From Rhodocyclaceae bacterium UBA1310 (GTDB lineage: Bacteria; Pseudomonadota; Gammaproteobacteria; Burkholderiales; Rhodocyclaceae): 64,000 bases of DNA. This document shows positions 9,148 to 17,647 of the stretch, piece by piece. The translations under genes and the position numbers were made by a program. The stretch covers positions 14,024 through 78,023 of the forward strand of contig DBTS01000076.1 in assembly GCA_002307175.1 (NCBI GenBank), in the 5' to 3' direction. The notes under the pieces are model-generated. The model worked only from the letters and a program-made list of their open reading frames with translations, had not been told where the DNA came from and did not search any database. The stretch's first letter is position 1, and every line of letters begins with the position of its first letter.

Positions 9148-9903
9148 ATGCATCGTCTCCTGCTCCCCATTACCCTTTCTGCCCTGATCTGTACGCCCGC
9201 CTTCGCCATCACGGGGCCGAGCGAAGTCGTCAATGGCTTCTATACCGCCCGCCTCGCTGACGGGGGCACCGGGGTTCCCAGCGGCCGGCAACTGGCCACT
9301 TATTCAACCTATCTCGGACCAGAACTGGTGTGCACGCTGGGCGCCTCGATACGTTATCAGGATCGGTTTTCACAAGCCCATCCTGACAACACTTCGGGGG
9401 TGTTCCCGAACGATCTGTACTCCAGCAGTGCCACCGCACCCACGACCTTTACGCTGGGTACGGCATACCAATCGGGCGGCCTGACGACGGTTCCCGTGCA
9501 TTTCTCGCTCAAGGGAGACGACGACACCAGCCCCAGGGAATGGGACGACACCGTCAAGCTCAAGCTCGTGCGCAACCATTGGCTGATCGTCGATATCGAC
9601 TACACCGGCAAGCTTGAAGGTGGAAACCAGGGCAGCCTGGTCGCCACCCTGCGTGACGGTCTGCACAAGGCGCCTGAAGTGGAAGGCTGGAGCGTGCGTG
9701 AGCTCGATTCCTGCGTCATGGACAACGTTCCCGCCAAGGGGAGCGCCAGGGGCCACGGCAAATCACGCCATACGAAGAGTTCACTGCACGGCAAGAAAGG
9801 CTCAACAAAGGCATCCGCCGGCACCAGAAAGAGCAGTGGCAAGGCAGCCAAGACAACGACTAAAAAATCTTCCTCGAAGCACAGCAAAACCAAGAAGAAG
9901 TGA
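9148..9903 (+). CDS. secreted DUF3828-like protein with lysine-rich tail
   Basis: 251 residues from ATG 9148, which places a clean signal peptide at the N terminus (cleavage after AFA). The segment VVNGFYTARL and the following alpha+beta pattern resemble DUF3828 proteins, whose function is unknown. The last 55 or so residues are almost only Lys, Ser, Thr, Gly, Ala and His, giving a strongly basic low-complexity tail. Such a tail could bind DNA, anionic polysaccharide or wall polymers; this is speculation. It is followed by two GC-rich hairpins (9908-9928 and 9938-9962) without a T tract. Confidence 0.6.
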   Translation: MHRLLLPITLSALICTPAFAITGPSEVVNGFYTARLADGGTGVPSGRQLATYSTYLGPELVCTLGASIRYQDRFSQAHPDNTSGVFPNDLYSSSATAPTTFTLGTAYQSGGLTTVPVHFSLKGDDDTSPREWDDTVKLKLVRNHWLIVDIDYTGKLEGGNQGSLVATLRDGLHKAPEVEGWSVRELDSCVMDNVPAKGSARGHGKSRHTKSSLHGKKGSTKASAGTRKSSGKAAKTTTKKSSSKHSKTKKK

Positions 9904-10022
9904 TCGGGCGCCGGGCCGCACGCCCGGCGAAATACAAGGTGGCGCGCCCCGATAAACGCGCCACTATTGCTGCAGATGCCTCAGACTCTGATCACGGCCT
10001 CGCAACCGGATCAAGATAACTC

Positions 10023-11576
10023 TCAGGATGCCTGCGCAGGCACAGAAGCCGCCGAGCCGAGAGCATCGTCATCATCATCCGGGCGCTGCACAGTTTTGAC
10101 CGGCTGGTTCTCCGGATGCACGGACAAATCAACTTCTTCGAGCGGAATCAGGCGTGTGCGATGTTTGAGGCGATACGCCAGCATGATCAGGGCAAATAGC
10201 GGGATGCCGATGTAGGTGGCCGCCATCGTGGTCCAGTCGATCTGCCCGGCCATGAAGCCCTGATAGTTCTGACCCAGGGTGATCACCAGACACAGGGCGA
10301 ATGCGAACAGCGGGCCAAACGGGAACCAGCGCGCGCGATAAGGCAGTGCAGCCAGATCCAGCCCCTGCAATACATACGCGCGGCGGAAGCGGTAATGGCA
10401 CACGGCAATCCCGAGCCAGGCAATGAAACCCGTCATCCCGGACATGTTGAGCAGCCACATATAGACGGTCTGCACACCGAACACGGAAGTGAGGAAGCAC
10501 AAGGCACCGATCAGGGTGGTGGCGTACAGCGCATTCATCGGCACGCCATTGCGCGACAGGCGCGCAAAGCAGGCCGGCGCCTTGCCTTCTTTGGCGAGGG
10601 CGTAGAGCATACGCGTTGAGGCATACATGCCGGAGTTGCCTGCCGAGAGAATGGCGGTCAGGATCACGGTGTTCATGACGCTTGCCGCCAGCGCAATCCC
10701 GGCGCGCTCGAAGACCAGCGTGAAGGGGCTCACCCCCACGTCGGTGACATCGCTCTTGAGCAGATTCGGGTCGGTATAGGGCACCAGCAGGCCGATGATC
10801 AGGATCGCGAACACGTAGAACAGCAGAATGCGCCAGAAGATCTGGCGCACAGCGCGCGGAATGGTCTTGCCCGGATTTTCGGATTCCCCGGCGGCAATCC
10901 CGATCAGCTCGGTGCCCTGGAACGAAAACCCGGCAATCATCGCCACCCCTATCATGGCCGGCCAGCCTCCCACGAAGGGCGCATCCCCCTGGGTGAAGTT
11001 CTGCAGCGGCGCTGCATGCGAACCATTCATGATCCCCAGCACCATCAGCACGCCAACGATGATGAAGACGATGACGGTCACCACCTTGATCAGCGAGAAC
11101 CAGTATTCCCCTTCGCCGAAGCCACGTACGGAAATCGCGTTGAGCGCGAACATGATGGCCAGGAACACGGCACTCCAGATCACCCCCGGCACCTCCGGAA
11201 ACCAGAAGCGCATCACGATGCTCGCCGCAGACAGCTCCACAGCAATCGTCACGGCCCAGTTGTACCAATAGTTCCAGCCCAGAGCGAAACCAAAGGCCGG
11301 ATCAACGAAACGCGTGCCATACGTCGAAAAAGAACCTGAAACCGGCAGGTAAGCAGCCATCTCGCCCAGGCTGGTCATCAGGAAGAACACCATCAGCCCG
11401 ATCAGGGCATACGCCAGCAACGCGCCCCCCGGCCCGGCCTGGGCGACCGAGGCACCGGACGCTACGAACAGACCGGTTCCGATGGAACCGCCAATGGCAA
11501 TCATGGTGAGATGGCGGGTACGCAGGCTGCGATGCAACCCCTCGCCTGTAGTCGGCGCTGGTGCGGCGGAAGTCAT
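10023..11576 (-). CDS. lysP: lysine-specific permease LysP
   Basis: Amino acid-polyamine-organocation permease of about 517 residues with twelve predicted membrane segments. ATG at 11576 has AGGA five bases upstream; ATG 11582 lies inside that ribosome site. The runs RHLTMIAIGGSIGTGLFVAS, GWNYWYNWAVTIAVE, GFGEGEYWFSLIKV and MYASTRMLYALAKEGKAP follow E. coli LysP nearly residue for residue. It should import L-lysine with protons across the inner membrane. No CadC or lysine biosynthesis gene is adjacent. Confidence 0.93.
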   Translation of the reverse strand: MTSAAPAPTTGEGLHRSLRTRHLTMIAIGGSIGTGLFVASGASVAQAGPGGALLAYALIGLMVFFLMTSLGEMAAYLPVSGSFSTYGTRFVDPAFGFALGWNYWYNWAVTIAVELSAASIVMRFWFPEVPGVIWSAVFLAIMFALNAISVRGFGEGEYWFSLIKVVTVIVFIIVGVLMVLGIMNGSHAAPLQNFTQGDAPFVGGWPAMIGVAMIAGFSFQGTELIGIAAGESENPGKTIPRAVRQIFWRILLFYVFAILIIGLLVPYTDPNLLKSDVTDVGVSPFTLVFERAGIALAASVMNTVILTAILSAGNSGMYASTRMLYALAKEGKAPACFARLSRNGVPMNALYATTLIGALCFLTSVFGVQTVYMWLLNMSGMTGFIAWLGIAVCHYRFRRAYVLQGLDLAALPYRARWFPFGPLFAFALCLVITLGQNYQGFMAGQIDWTTMAATYIGIPLFALIMLAYRLKHRTRLIPLEEVDLSVHPENQPVKTVQRPDDDDDALGSAASVPAQAS

Positions 11577-11960
11577 GATCATCCTATCTAAAAGTCGGCA
11601 CATCCGGGCTCAATTTGCGCGGAGCATGCCCCAAAAGCGCGCGATGTTAGCACTGTTGCACCAACAAGTACCTGACAAAACAGGGTTTGTTGCGCTAATC
11701 GGCACCACTATAGGGATATTACTGGCATCAAAAACTTAACGCACCAAGACTGGAAATCACTGCAGACGGCTATTGAGCCACTATGCCAGGAGGGCGAGTA
11801 CAGGAGGAGGATCGGAGCTCGTCCAGATTCACTCCGGCTATATCCCAATTGCCCCACCCACTACCACGATGACTACAATGAATCATTGGTGTTACGCCTC
11901 ACGCGTCGCCAATGCCGGCAAACAGGCAGGTCGTCTTCACCTTCTGAAGGAGGCGCTGTG
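11577..11960 (+). other. divergent intergenic region between lysP and the DUF190 gene
   Basis: 384 bp without a supported gene. It must hold the lysP promoter (leftward) and the DUF190 promoter (rightward). A possible -10 box TACAAT is at 11874-11879, and GAAGGAGG at 11946-11953 is the DUF190 ribosome site. I saw no lysine riboswitch and no clear fluoride riboswitch. Confidence 0.5.
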
Positions 11961-12278
11961 ATGCAAGGCTATCAACTGACTTTTTTCACCCAGCAGGACC
12001 GCCACCACGGCAGCCAGACACTTGCCGAATGGCTGTTGCAAGAGGCACGCCGGATAGGCATCGGCGGTGCCACGATGATTGCCGCCAGCGAGGGCTTCGG
12101 GCGTGATCGCAGACTGCACGCGGCACGCTTCTTCGAACTGGGAGAGCAGCCGGTAGAACTGACCATGGCGGTCTCCGGTGAAGAGGCGGCAAAGCTTTTT
12201 GCAAGGCTGGCTGAGGAAAATGTGCGGATCTTCTACGTCAAGGTGCCGATTGAGTATGGCACAACGGGTGAAGCCTGA
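11961..12278 (+). CDS. DUF190 family protein
   Basis: 105 residues from ATG 11961, with GAAGGAGG seven bases upstream. The sequence fits DUF190 (PF02641), a PII-like ferredoxin-fold family: GYQLTFFTQQDRHHG, LAEWLLQEARRIGIGGATMI and a VPIEYG end. DUF190 genes are often next to crcB fluoride channels, but no crcB is present here. Function unknown. Confidence 0.82.
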   Translation: MQGYQLTFFTQQDRHHGSQTLAEWLLQEARRIGIGGATMIAASEGFGRDRRLHAARFFELGEQPVELTMAVSGEEAAKLFARLAEENVRIFYVKVPIEYGTTGEA

Positions 12279-12364
12279 GAGGCGGTTCGCACAAGCGGCT
12301 GTACCCGGCCGGTCAACATCGCATCCCCTGAAAATGCTGCGGGCGGGGCACCATCATCGTTACC

Positions 12365-13051
12365 TCAGAAAGCAATTTTGGATGCTCCACCCAAAGGCCC
12401 GTAGGCGCGCAGCAGATGGGCTTTTTCTTCCGTGGCCTGCAGCTCGGTGTAGCCTTGCCCGGGATGGGTTTCGAAACTATGCCCGGTGTGGAGCAATTCA
12501 ATGCTGAAGCGCTTTTCATACAGCGCGAGAATTTCTTCTGCCACTGCGGCGGGCAGCGCAATATCCGCCGCATCAGGATATTCGGTGGTAAGCAGCAGGA
12601 TCGGGCTTTGCCAGGGCACGATGGCACTCATGTGGCGCACGTAGCGGCGGCGCATCAGCGGCCCCAGTGCGAGGAGCGCGGCACGGTCATACACTGCCGC
12701 AACCTCACCAAGATCGGCGCGCTGCAGATCGAAAAAGTCGCCACAGAAGATATCCACCCTGTCGGAATGCCAGCGGGTCAGCCGACCCGCGACACTCAAC
12801 TGAGGCTGGAGCTGGTTATCGTCGAAAAACGCTGCGACCGCAATCGGGCTCAGTTCAATTCCGGTAACGCGCAGATTCTGCGACAGCAGCCAGGCCATAT
12901 CCCGGCTCTTGCCGCATAGCGGCACAAAGACCGTGGCGTCATCAGGCAGTCTCAGCTGTGGCAGATAGGCCATCAACAGGGCATTCGTCTGGCTCTGATG
13001 AAAGTCTATCTGGTTGTCTTCCCAGGCCTGTTTCCAGTGTTTTCCGGACAT
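12365..13051 (-). CDS. tpm: thiopurine S-methyltransferase
   Basis: 228-residue SAM-dependent methyltransferase of the bacterial TPMT family. Family marks are the N-terminal W..AW..NQIDFHQS, the SAM-binding VPLCGKSRDMAWL, GIELSPIAVAAFF, GDFFDL and VYDRAALLALGP. Bacterial members methylate thiopurines and also selenium and tellurium oxyanions, giving volatile products and metalloid tolerance. It lies downstream of and in the same direction as pta, but a strong terminator (13139-13170) separates them. Confidence 0.92.
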   Translation of the reverse strand: MSGKHWKQAWEDNQIDFHQSQTNALLMAYLPQLRLPDDATVFVPLCGKSRDMAWLLSQNLRVTGIELSPIAVAAFFDDNQLQPQLSVAGRLTRWHSDRVDIFCGDFFDLQRADLGEVAAVYDRAALLALGPLMRRRYVRHMSAIVPWQSPILLLTTEYPDAADIALPAAVAEEILALYEKRFSIELLHTGHSFETHPGQGYTELQATEEKAHLLRAYGPLGGASKIAF

Positions 13052-13138
13052 TCCGCGGGCCCCCGGCCTTGGGTGGCGAACGCTTGCAGTCGCCTGAGCT
13101 GGCAGTGTCGCACGGATTCACCCCAGGCGCGCGCACAT

Positions 13139-13170
13139 AAAAAAACGCCACCCTTGCGGATGGCGTTTTT
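13139..13170 (-). terminator. rho-independent terminator of pta
   Basis: The 10-base arms at 13141-13150 (AAAAACGCCA) and 13161-13170 (TGGCGTTTTT) form a stem. On the minus strand it is followed by a run of seven T (13145 down to 13139). It lies just past the pta stop and the T runs on both sides may make it bidirectional. Confidence 0.88.
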
Positions 13171-13192
13171 GAGCCTCTTTTACCAGTACGAC

Positions 13193-15238
13193 TTAAGCCT
13201 TGGGAGCATCTGCCTGGATTGCGGTCAGCGCGATGGTAAAGACGATGTCATCCACCAGAGCGCCACGCGACAGATCATTCACCGGCTTGCGCAGACCCTG
13301 CAGCATCGGGCCAACGGAAATCACGTTGGCACTGCGCTGCACAGCCTTGTAGGTGGTGTTGCCGGTGTTCAGATCGGGGAACACGAACACGGTGGCCTGA
13401 CCGGCAACCTTGGAGTTCGGGGCCTTGGAACGGGCCACATCCATGACGGAGGCGGCGTCGTACTGCAGCGGGCCGTCCAGGGCCAGTTCGGGGGCACGTT
13501 CCTTGGCAATTGCGGTGGCTTCGCGAACCTTTTCCACATCGGCGCCCTGACCAGAAGTACCGGTCGAGTAGCTGATCATGGCAACCTTCGGATCAACCCC
13601 GAAAGCCTTGGCAGAAGCAGTGCTCTGCAGGGCGATTTCGGCCAGTTCCTGGGCGTTCGGATCGGGGTTGATGGCGCAGTCGCCATACACCAGCACCTGA
13701 TCCGGCATCAGCATGAAGAACACCGACGAGACAATGGAGTTGCCCGGAGCCGTCTTGATGAGCTGCAGAGCCGGACGCACGGTGGAAGCGGTGGTATGCA
13801 CAGCACCGGAAACCAGACCGTCGACATCGTTGGTCGCCAGCATCATGGTGCCGAGCACCACAGTATCCTGCAGCTGGTCGCGCGCCTGACCTTCGGTCAT
13901 GCCCTTGCTCTTGCGCAGTTCGGCCATCGGGCCAACATACTTTTCACGCACCGTATCCGGATCGATGATTTCGAGCGAAGCCGGCAGTGTCACACCCTGG
14001 GCAGCAGCCACCGCCTTGATGACGTCAGGCTTGCCGAGCAGCACGCAGTGGGCGATGCGCTTTTCTTCACAGATCACGGCAGCACGCACGGTACGCGGTT
14101 CATCACCTTCCGGCAGCACGATGCGCTTGTTGGCGGCACGGGCTTTCTGGATCAGCTGATAACGGAAGGCCGGCGGGCTCATGCGCGTCGAGCCGGGGAT
14201 CTTCACGGTGGCGAGGATGGCGTCGGTGTTGAGTTCTTCAGCCACGCTGTCGAGCACCTGTTCCATGCGTTCGAAGTCGTCGGCAGCCACGGCCGGGGAG
14301 ATACGGCTGATGGCGGTCACGGTGGCGTAGGTGTCACCATCGACACGCAGGATCGGCAGGCCATTGTCGAGCGCCTTGGAGGCCAGATCGAAAATGCGCT
14401 TGTCCATCGTCGAATTGTGGGTCAGCAGCAGACCGGCAAGCTGCACGCCACGCGAAGCGGCCAGGGCGGTGGCGAGCATCACATCGTCACGGTCGCCGGC
14501 GCTGACAATCAGCGAACAGGGGTTCAGACGCTGGGCCATTTCCGCGGCAGAGCGGGCAGCCACAACGATTTCGAGCACGCGGCGCTTGGCGATTTCGCCT
14601 TCGACGATGACTTCGGCACCGAGGTGACGGGCCACATCCAGCGTGCGCGGGGCCAGCAGCGACGGCTTGTTGTGGATCACACCCCACAGCGGCAGGTCTT
14701 CCAGGGCCAGCTTGGCTGCAGCGGCGTCAAAACCGGCAGGAGCCTTGTTAAGGATGGCCCCGGCAATCTTGCAACCAGCAGCACGGAACTGGCTGGCAGT
14801 CAGCTTCACTTCGGTGGCGATGGTTTCGTCACCGGCAGCGGCCACAAGCACCATTTCAGCCTGCAGGCTGCGGGCGATATCGGCGTTCAGGCGGGTGGTA
14901 AAGGAGAAACTCGGATCGGTATGCAGACCTTCGATCACCAGCACGTCGGCGTTCTGCGCAGCACCCATGCAGACGGAAACGATATCTTCGAGCAGTTCAT
15001 CGATCTGCCCTTCGGAGATACGGGCCACAACCTGTGCGGTGGACAGCGCGGCGGGGCAATCGACCTTGCAGATTTCGCGGGCAAAGTGGACCGAACGTTC
15101 GTTAGCGGTATCGTCCTGCGTCACGGGCTTGGCAAAGCCGACGCGCAGGCCCTGACGTTGCAGGGCACGAACCACGCCCAAGGCAACAGAGGTCAGACCG
15201 ACATTCTGTCGGGTTGGTGCGAGAAAGAAGGTTTGCAT
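13193..15238 (-). CDS. pta: phosphate acetyltransferase, long form
   Basis: 681 residues from ATG 15238; the frame stays open further upstream but lacks family sequence there. The N-terminal part (about 1-200) is the P-loop/CobQ-like domain of long Pta proteins (TFFLAPTRQNVGLTSVALG), the middle a DRTGG domain, and residues about 360-681 the PTA_PTB catalytic domain (RIVLPEGDEPRT, STGTSGQGADVEKVREA, GPLQYDAA, FVFPDLNTGNTTYKAVQR). It converts acetyl-CoA and phosphate to acetyl phosphate. ackA is not adjacent. In E. coli ackA-pta is a CreBC target; I saw no cre tag upstream here. Confidence 0.95.
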   Translation of the reverse strand: MQTFFLAPTRQNVGLTSVALGVVRALQRQGLRVGFAKPVTQDDTANERSVHFAREICKVDCPAALSTAQVVARISEGQIDELLEDIVSVCMGAAQNADVLVIEGLHTDPSFSFTTRLNADIARSLQAEMVLVAAAGDETIATEVKLTASQFRAAGCKIAGAILNKAPAGFDAAAAKLALEDLPLWGVIHNKPSLLAPRTLDVARHLGAEVIVEGEIAKRRVLEIVVAARSAAEMAQRLNPCSLIVSAGDRDDVMLATALAASRGVQLAGLLLTHNSTMDKRIFDLASKALDNGLPILRVDGDTYATVTAISRISPAVAADDFERMEQVLDSVAEELNTDAILATVKIPGSTRMSPPAFRYQLIQKARAANKRIVLPEGDEPRTVRAAVICEEKRIAHCVLLGKPDVIKAVAAAQGVTLPASLEIIDPDTVREKYVGPMAELRKSKGMTEGQARDQLQDTVVLGTMMLATNDVDGLVSGAVHTTASTVRPALQLIKTAPGNSIVSSVFFMLMPDQVLVYGDCAINPDPNAQELAEIALQSTASAKAFGVDPKVAMISYSTGTSGQGADVEKVREATAIAKERAPELALDGPLQYDAASVMDVARSKAPNSKVAGQATVFVFPDLNTGNTTYKAVQRSANVISVGPMLQGLRKPVNDLSRGALVDDIVFTIALTAIQADAPKA

Positions 15239-15523
15239 GATTATTTCTACCGAGAGGGGAATAACACTGAAAACACAGCGTGCTGCAGCGCCGCAAGCCG
15301 TGCCTAAAATTTTTGCAATGTTAGAACCTCTTGGCGCATGCATCCAGTCTATCTGGCAAACTTTTGATCTGATCCAGACGCAATTGTGGCGTTTTGCGCT
15401 TGAAGCCACTTGTCTTTGCAAGGATATATTCATTCTGGCAAAACCCGTGTCGGCGGGCAGAAACCTCACTTCCGATGCCTCTGCGCGCTACACTTCGCAG
15501 CTTTCCGCACCTTGACACCCCCG

Positions 15524-16771
15524 ATGTCAGATCGCTCCTCTTTCCCCAATGTTGCCGTGATCGGCGCCGGCCCAGCCGGGTTGATGGCCGCCGAAACACT
15601 CGCCCTGCAAGGCGTAAAGGTCGATGTGTTCGATGCCATGCCATCAGTGGGACGCAAGTTCCTGATGGCAGGCAAAGGTGGGCTGAACCTCACTCATTCC
15701 GAAGCGATGCCGGCTTTCGGAGAACGCTTCGGCCCCGAGGCAGCATGGATGGCACCATACCTGGCGATTTTCGGGCCGGACCAGCTACGCCAATGGGCAG
15801 GCGAATTGGGCGTTGAAACCTTCGTCGGCAGTTCCGGCCGGGTATTCCCCGCAGGCATGAAGGCGGCCCCGCTGCTGCGTGCCTGGCTGCACCGCCTGCG
15901 CGGGCTTGGCGTAACGATCCACGTGCGCCACCGCTGGCAAGGCTGGGACGCCGATGGCGCCCTGACTTTCACCGCCACGGAAGGCACACTGCACTGGCAG
16001 GCAGACGCTACGATTCTTGCCCTCGGCGGTGCCAGCTGGCCCCAACTGGGGTCCGATGCGGCCTGGGTACCCTGGCTGCAGCAGCGCGGCGTGGAGCTTG
16101 CAGTATTTCGCCCCGCCAACTGCGGTTTCGATTTGCCCTGGAGCGAACATTTCCGCAGCCGCTTCGCCGGCGAACCGGTCAAGAACATTGCGGCCAGTTG
16201 TGAGGGACCGGACGGCAGACACTGGCAACGTGCCGGTGAATGCCTGATCAGTACCAGCGGAATTGAAGGTAATCTGATCTACGCGCTTGCCGCACCACTC
16301 CGTGACAGCCTGGACGCCAGCGGAAGCGCCACACTGCACATGGATCTTCTGCCCGGTCGCGATCTCGCCTGGGTGAGCCGTGAAGTGGCGCATCCACGCG
16401 GCTCCCGCTCCCTTTCCTCGCATCTGGCAAGCCGACTCGGGCTTAAGGGCGTGAAGACCGGGCTGCTCTACGAGTGCCTGGGCAAGGAAGCCATCCTTGA
16501 CCCGGCCCGCCTGGCTGCCGCGATCAAGGCCCTGCCGCTGCATCCGGTAGCACCGCGCCCGATTGCCGAGGCCATCAGCAGCGCCGGAGGCATCCGTACC
16601 GATGAACTGGATGCGCAACTGATGCTGCGTGCTCTGCCCGGCGTCTTTTGTGCCGGTGAGATGCTGGACTGGGAAGCCCCTACGGGCGGCTATCTGCTGA
16701 CTGCCTGCATGGCGACGGGACATTCGGCAGGGCGGGGAGTCCTGGCATGGTTGCAGCACCGCAGCAATTAG
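15524..16771 (+). CDS. HI0933-type FAD-dependent oxidoreductase (TIGR03862-like)
   Basis: 415 residues from ATG 15524. The N terminus has a Rossmann FAD-binding site (VIGAGPAGLMAAETLAL) and the family hallmark GRKFLMAGKGGLNLTHSE. The C terminus has DWEAPTGGYLLTACMATGHS, which closes over FAD. This fits the HI0933/YhiN flavoprotein family, in the subgroup called TIGR03862. Substrate unknown. It is divergent from pta, with a 285-bp region between, and is monocistronic. Confidence 0.85.
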   Translation: MSDRSSFPNVAVIGAGPAGLMAAETLALQGVKVDVFDAMPSVGRKFLMAGKGGLNLTHSEAMPAFGERFGPEAAWMAPYLAIFGPDQLRQWAGELGVETFVGSSGRVFPAGMKAAPLLRAWLHRLRGLGVTIHVRHRWQGWDADGALTFTATEGTLHWQADATILALGGASWPQLGSDAAWVPWLQQRGVELAVFRPANCGFDLPWSEHFRSRFAGEPVKNIAASCEGPDGRHWQRAGECLISTSGIEGNLIYALAAPLRDSLDASGSATLHMDLLPGRDLAWVSREVAHPRGSRSLSSHLASRLGLKGVKTGLLYECLGKEAILDPARLAAAIKALPLHPVAPRPIAEAISSAGGIRTDELDAQLMLRALPGVFCAGEMLDWEAPTGGYLLTACMATGHSAGRGVLAWLQHRSN

Positions 16772-16859
16772 CACTGGTTTGGCAAAAAGATGGCCATGGC
16801 AAGGCACACGCCTGCACATGGCCGCGAGGGTACTACGGAGGTGTCTGATCCAGGCCGGC

Positions 16860-17357
16860 TCAGCCGCCCAGCAGGGCGGACGCCCGCAGACGGGCCGTAT
16901 CAGCGAATGCACGCCCCTCACGCGAGCTACGCAGGGCGCGGTACCACTGACTCATGGCTTGGCGTGCGGTTTCCGGGTCGTTCGCCTGTTCGAGTGCCTC
17001 GATGACATCAACAGCGGCCACGCCGAGGGTTTCGCGGGCCTGGATGACCATGAAATCGGTGGCGGTATCCCAGCCTTGCGGCAGACTCGCGGGCTCGGCG
17101 GGATCGGCTGATGCATGGGCGGCCTCCGCAGGCAGACGCGAATCTTCAAGCAGACCGCGCTCGATGAGTTCGGCAAGATCCTCCACCGCATTGCGATCCG
17201 GCATCATCTGACACAGGGTAAAGATCGTCCGCTGCCCATCGGCAAGCAGCAGCAGACGACGCAGGCCGGCCGACAGGCTGGCGTCATGGGTGACGACCAG
17301 ATGGGCACCAAGCCCGGTCTTGCGGGGAACGAAATCACGGGGGAAAGCTGTATGCAT
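16860..17357 (-). CDS. hypothetical protein with a regulator-like N-terminal repeat
   Basis: 165 residues. ATG 17357 has GGAG eight bases upstream and is preferred to the in-frame TTG at 17396. The first 75 residues (KTGLGAHL, LSAGLRRLLLLADGQRTIFTL, AVEDLAELIERGLLE) look like a small helical or winged-helix module common in betaproteobacterial proteins of unknown role. The rest is acidic and helical. No signal peptide or membrane segment is apparent. Function unknown. Confidence 0.65.
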   Translation of the reverse strand: MHTAFPRDFVPRKTGLGAHLVVTHDASLSAGLRRLLLLADGQRTIFTLCQMMPDRNAVEDLAELIERGLLEDSRLPAEAAHASADPAEPASLPQGWDTATDFMVIQARETLGVAAVDVIEALEQANDPETARQAMSQWYRALRSSREGRAFADTARLRASALLGG

Positions 17358-17396
17358 GATGACGACTCCGGCCACGGCAGAAACGATACGCTTCAA

Positions 17397-17647
17397 TTTT
17401 TGCGGTGCAGCAGAGCGAATGCGAATAGATTATTTCAATACATACGAAACTGTCCGACACACGGGCGGGATTGTGCTGTAGTTTTCCATAACTCATTGAT
17501 TTTTATGGAATACACACCAAAGGGCAGGTTTTTGAGGCGAGATTCGCCCGAACCGTAGCTGTCGCACGTACGCCTTGCCGCTTTCATTCGCGTGAACCAG
17601 AGGGCACTAGGTTAGAATCAGGCAATTCCGAATGGCCCTCCCCTCCC
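17397..17647 (+). promoter_or_regulatory. divergent region with TTCCATAA inverted repeat
   Basis: Non-coding DNA between the hypothetical gene and rep. It contains a perfect 8-bp inverted repeat: TTCCATAA at 17484-17491 and TTATGGAA at 17503-17510, with an 11-base spacer. The dyad is AT-rich in a GC-rich setting and could be an operator. No protein is known for it here. Confidence 0.35.

Noticed and set aside
11850..11950. Possible fluoride riboswitch before the DUF190 gene
   Set aside because: The segment around 11888-11930 has only a weak GGTG/CGCC pairing and does not show the conserved crcB-motif core.
12998..15307. 769-residue open frame on the plus strand opposite pta
   Set aside because: It is the mirror of a conserved pta gene in GC-rich DNA, is His/Gly-rich with no known domain, and has no ribosome site.
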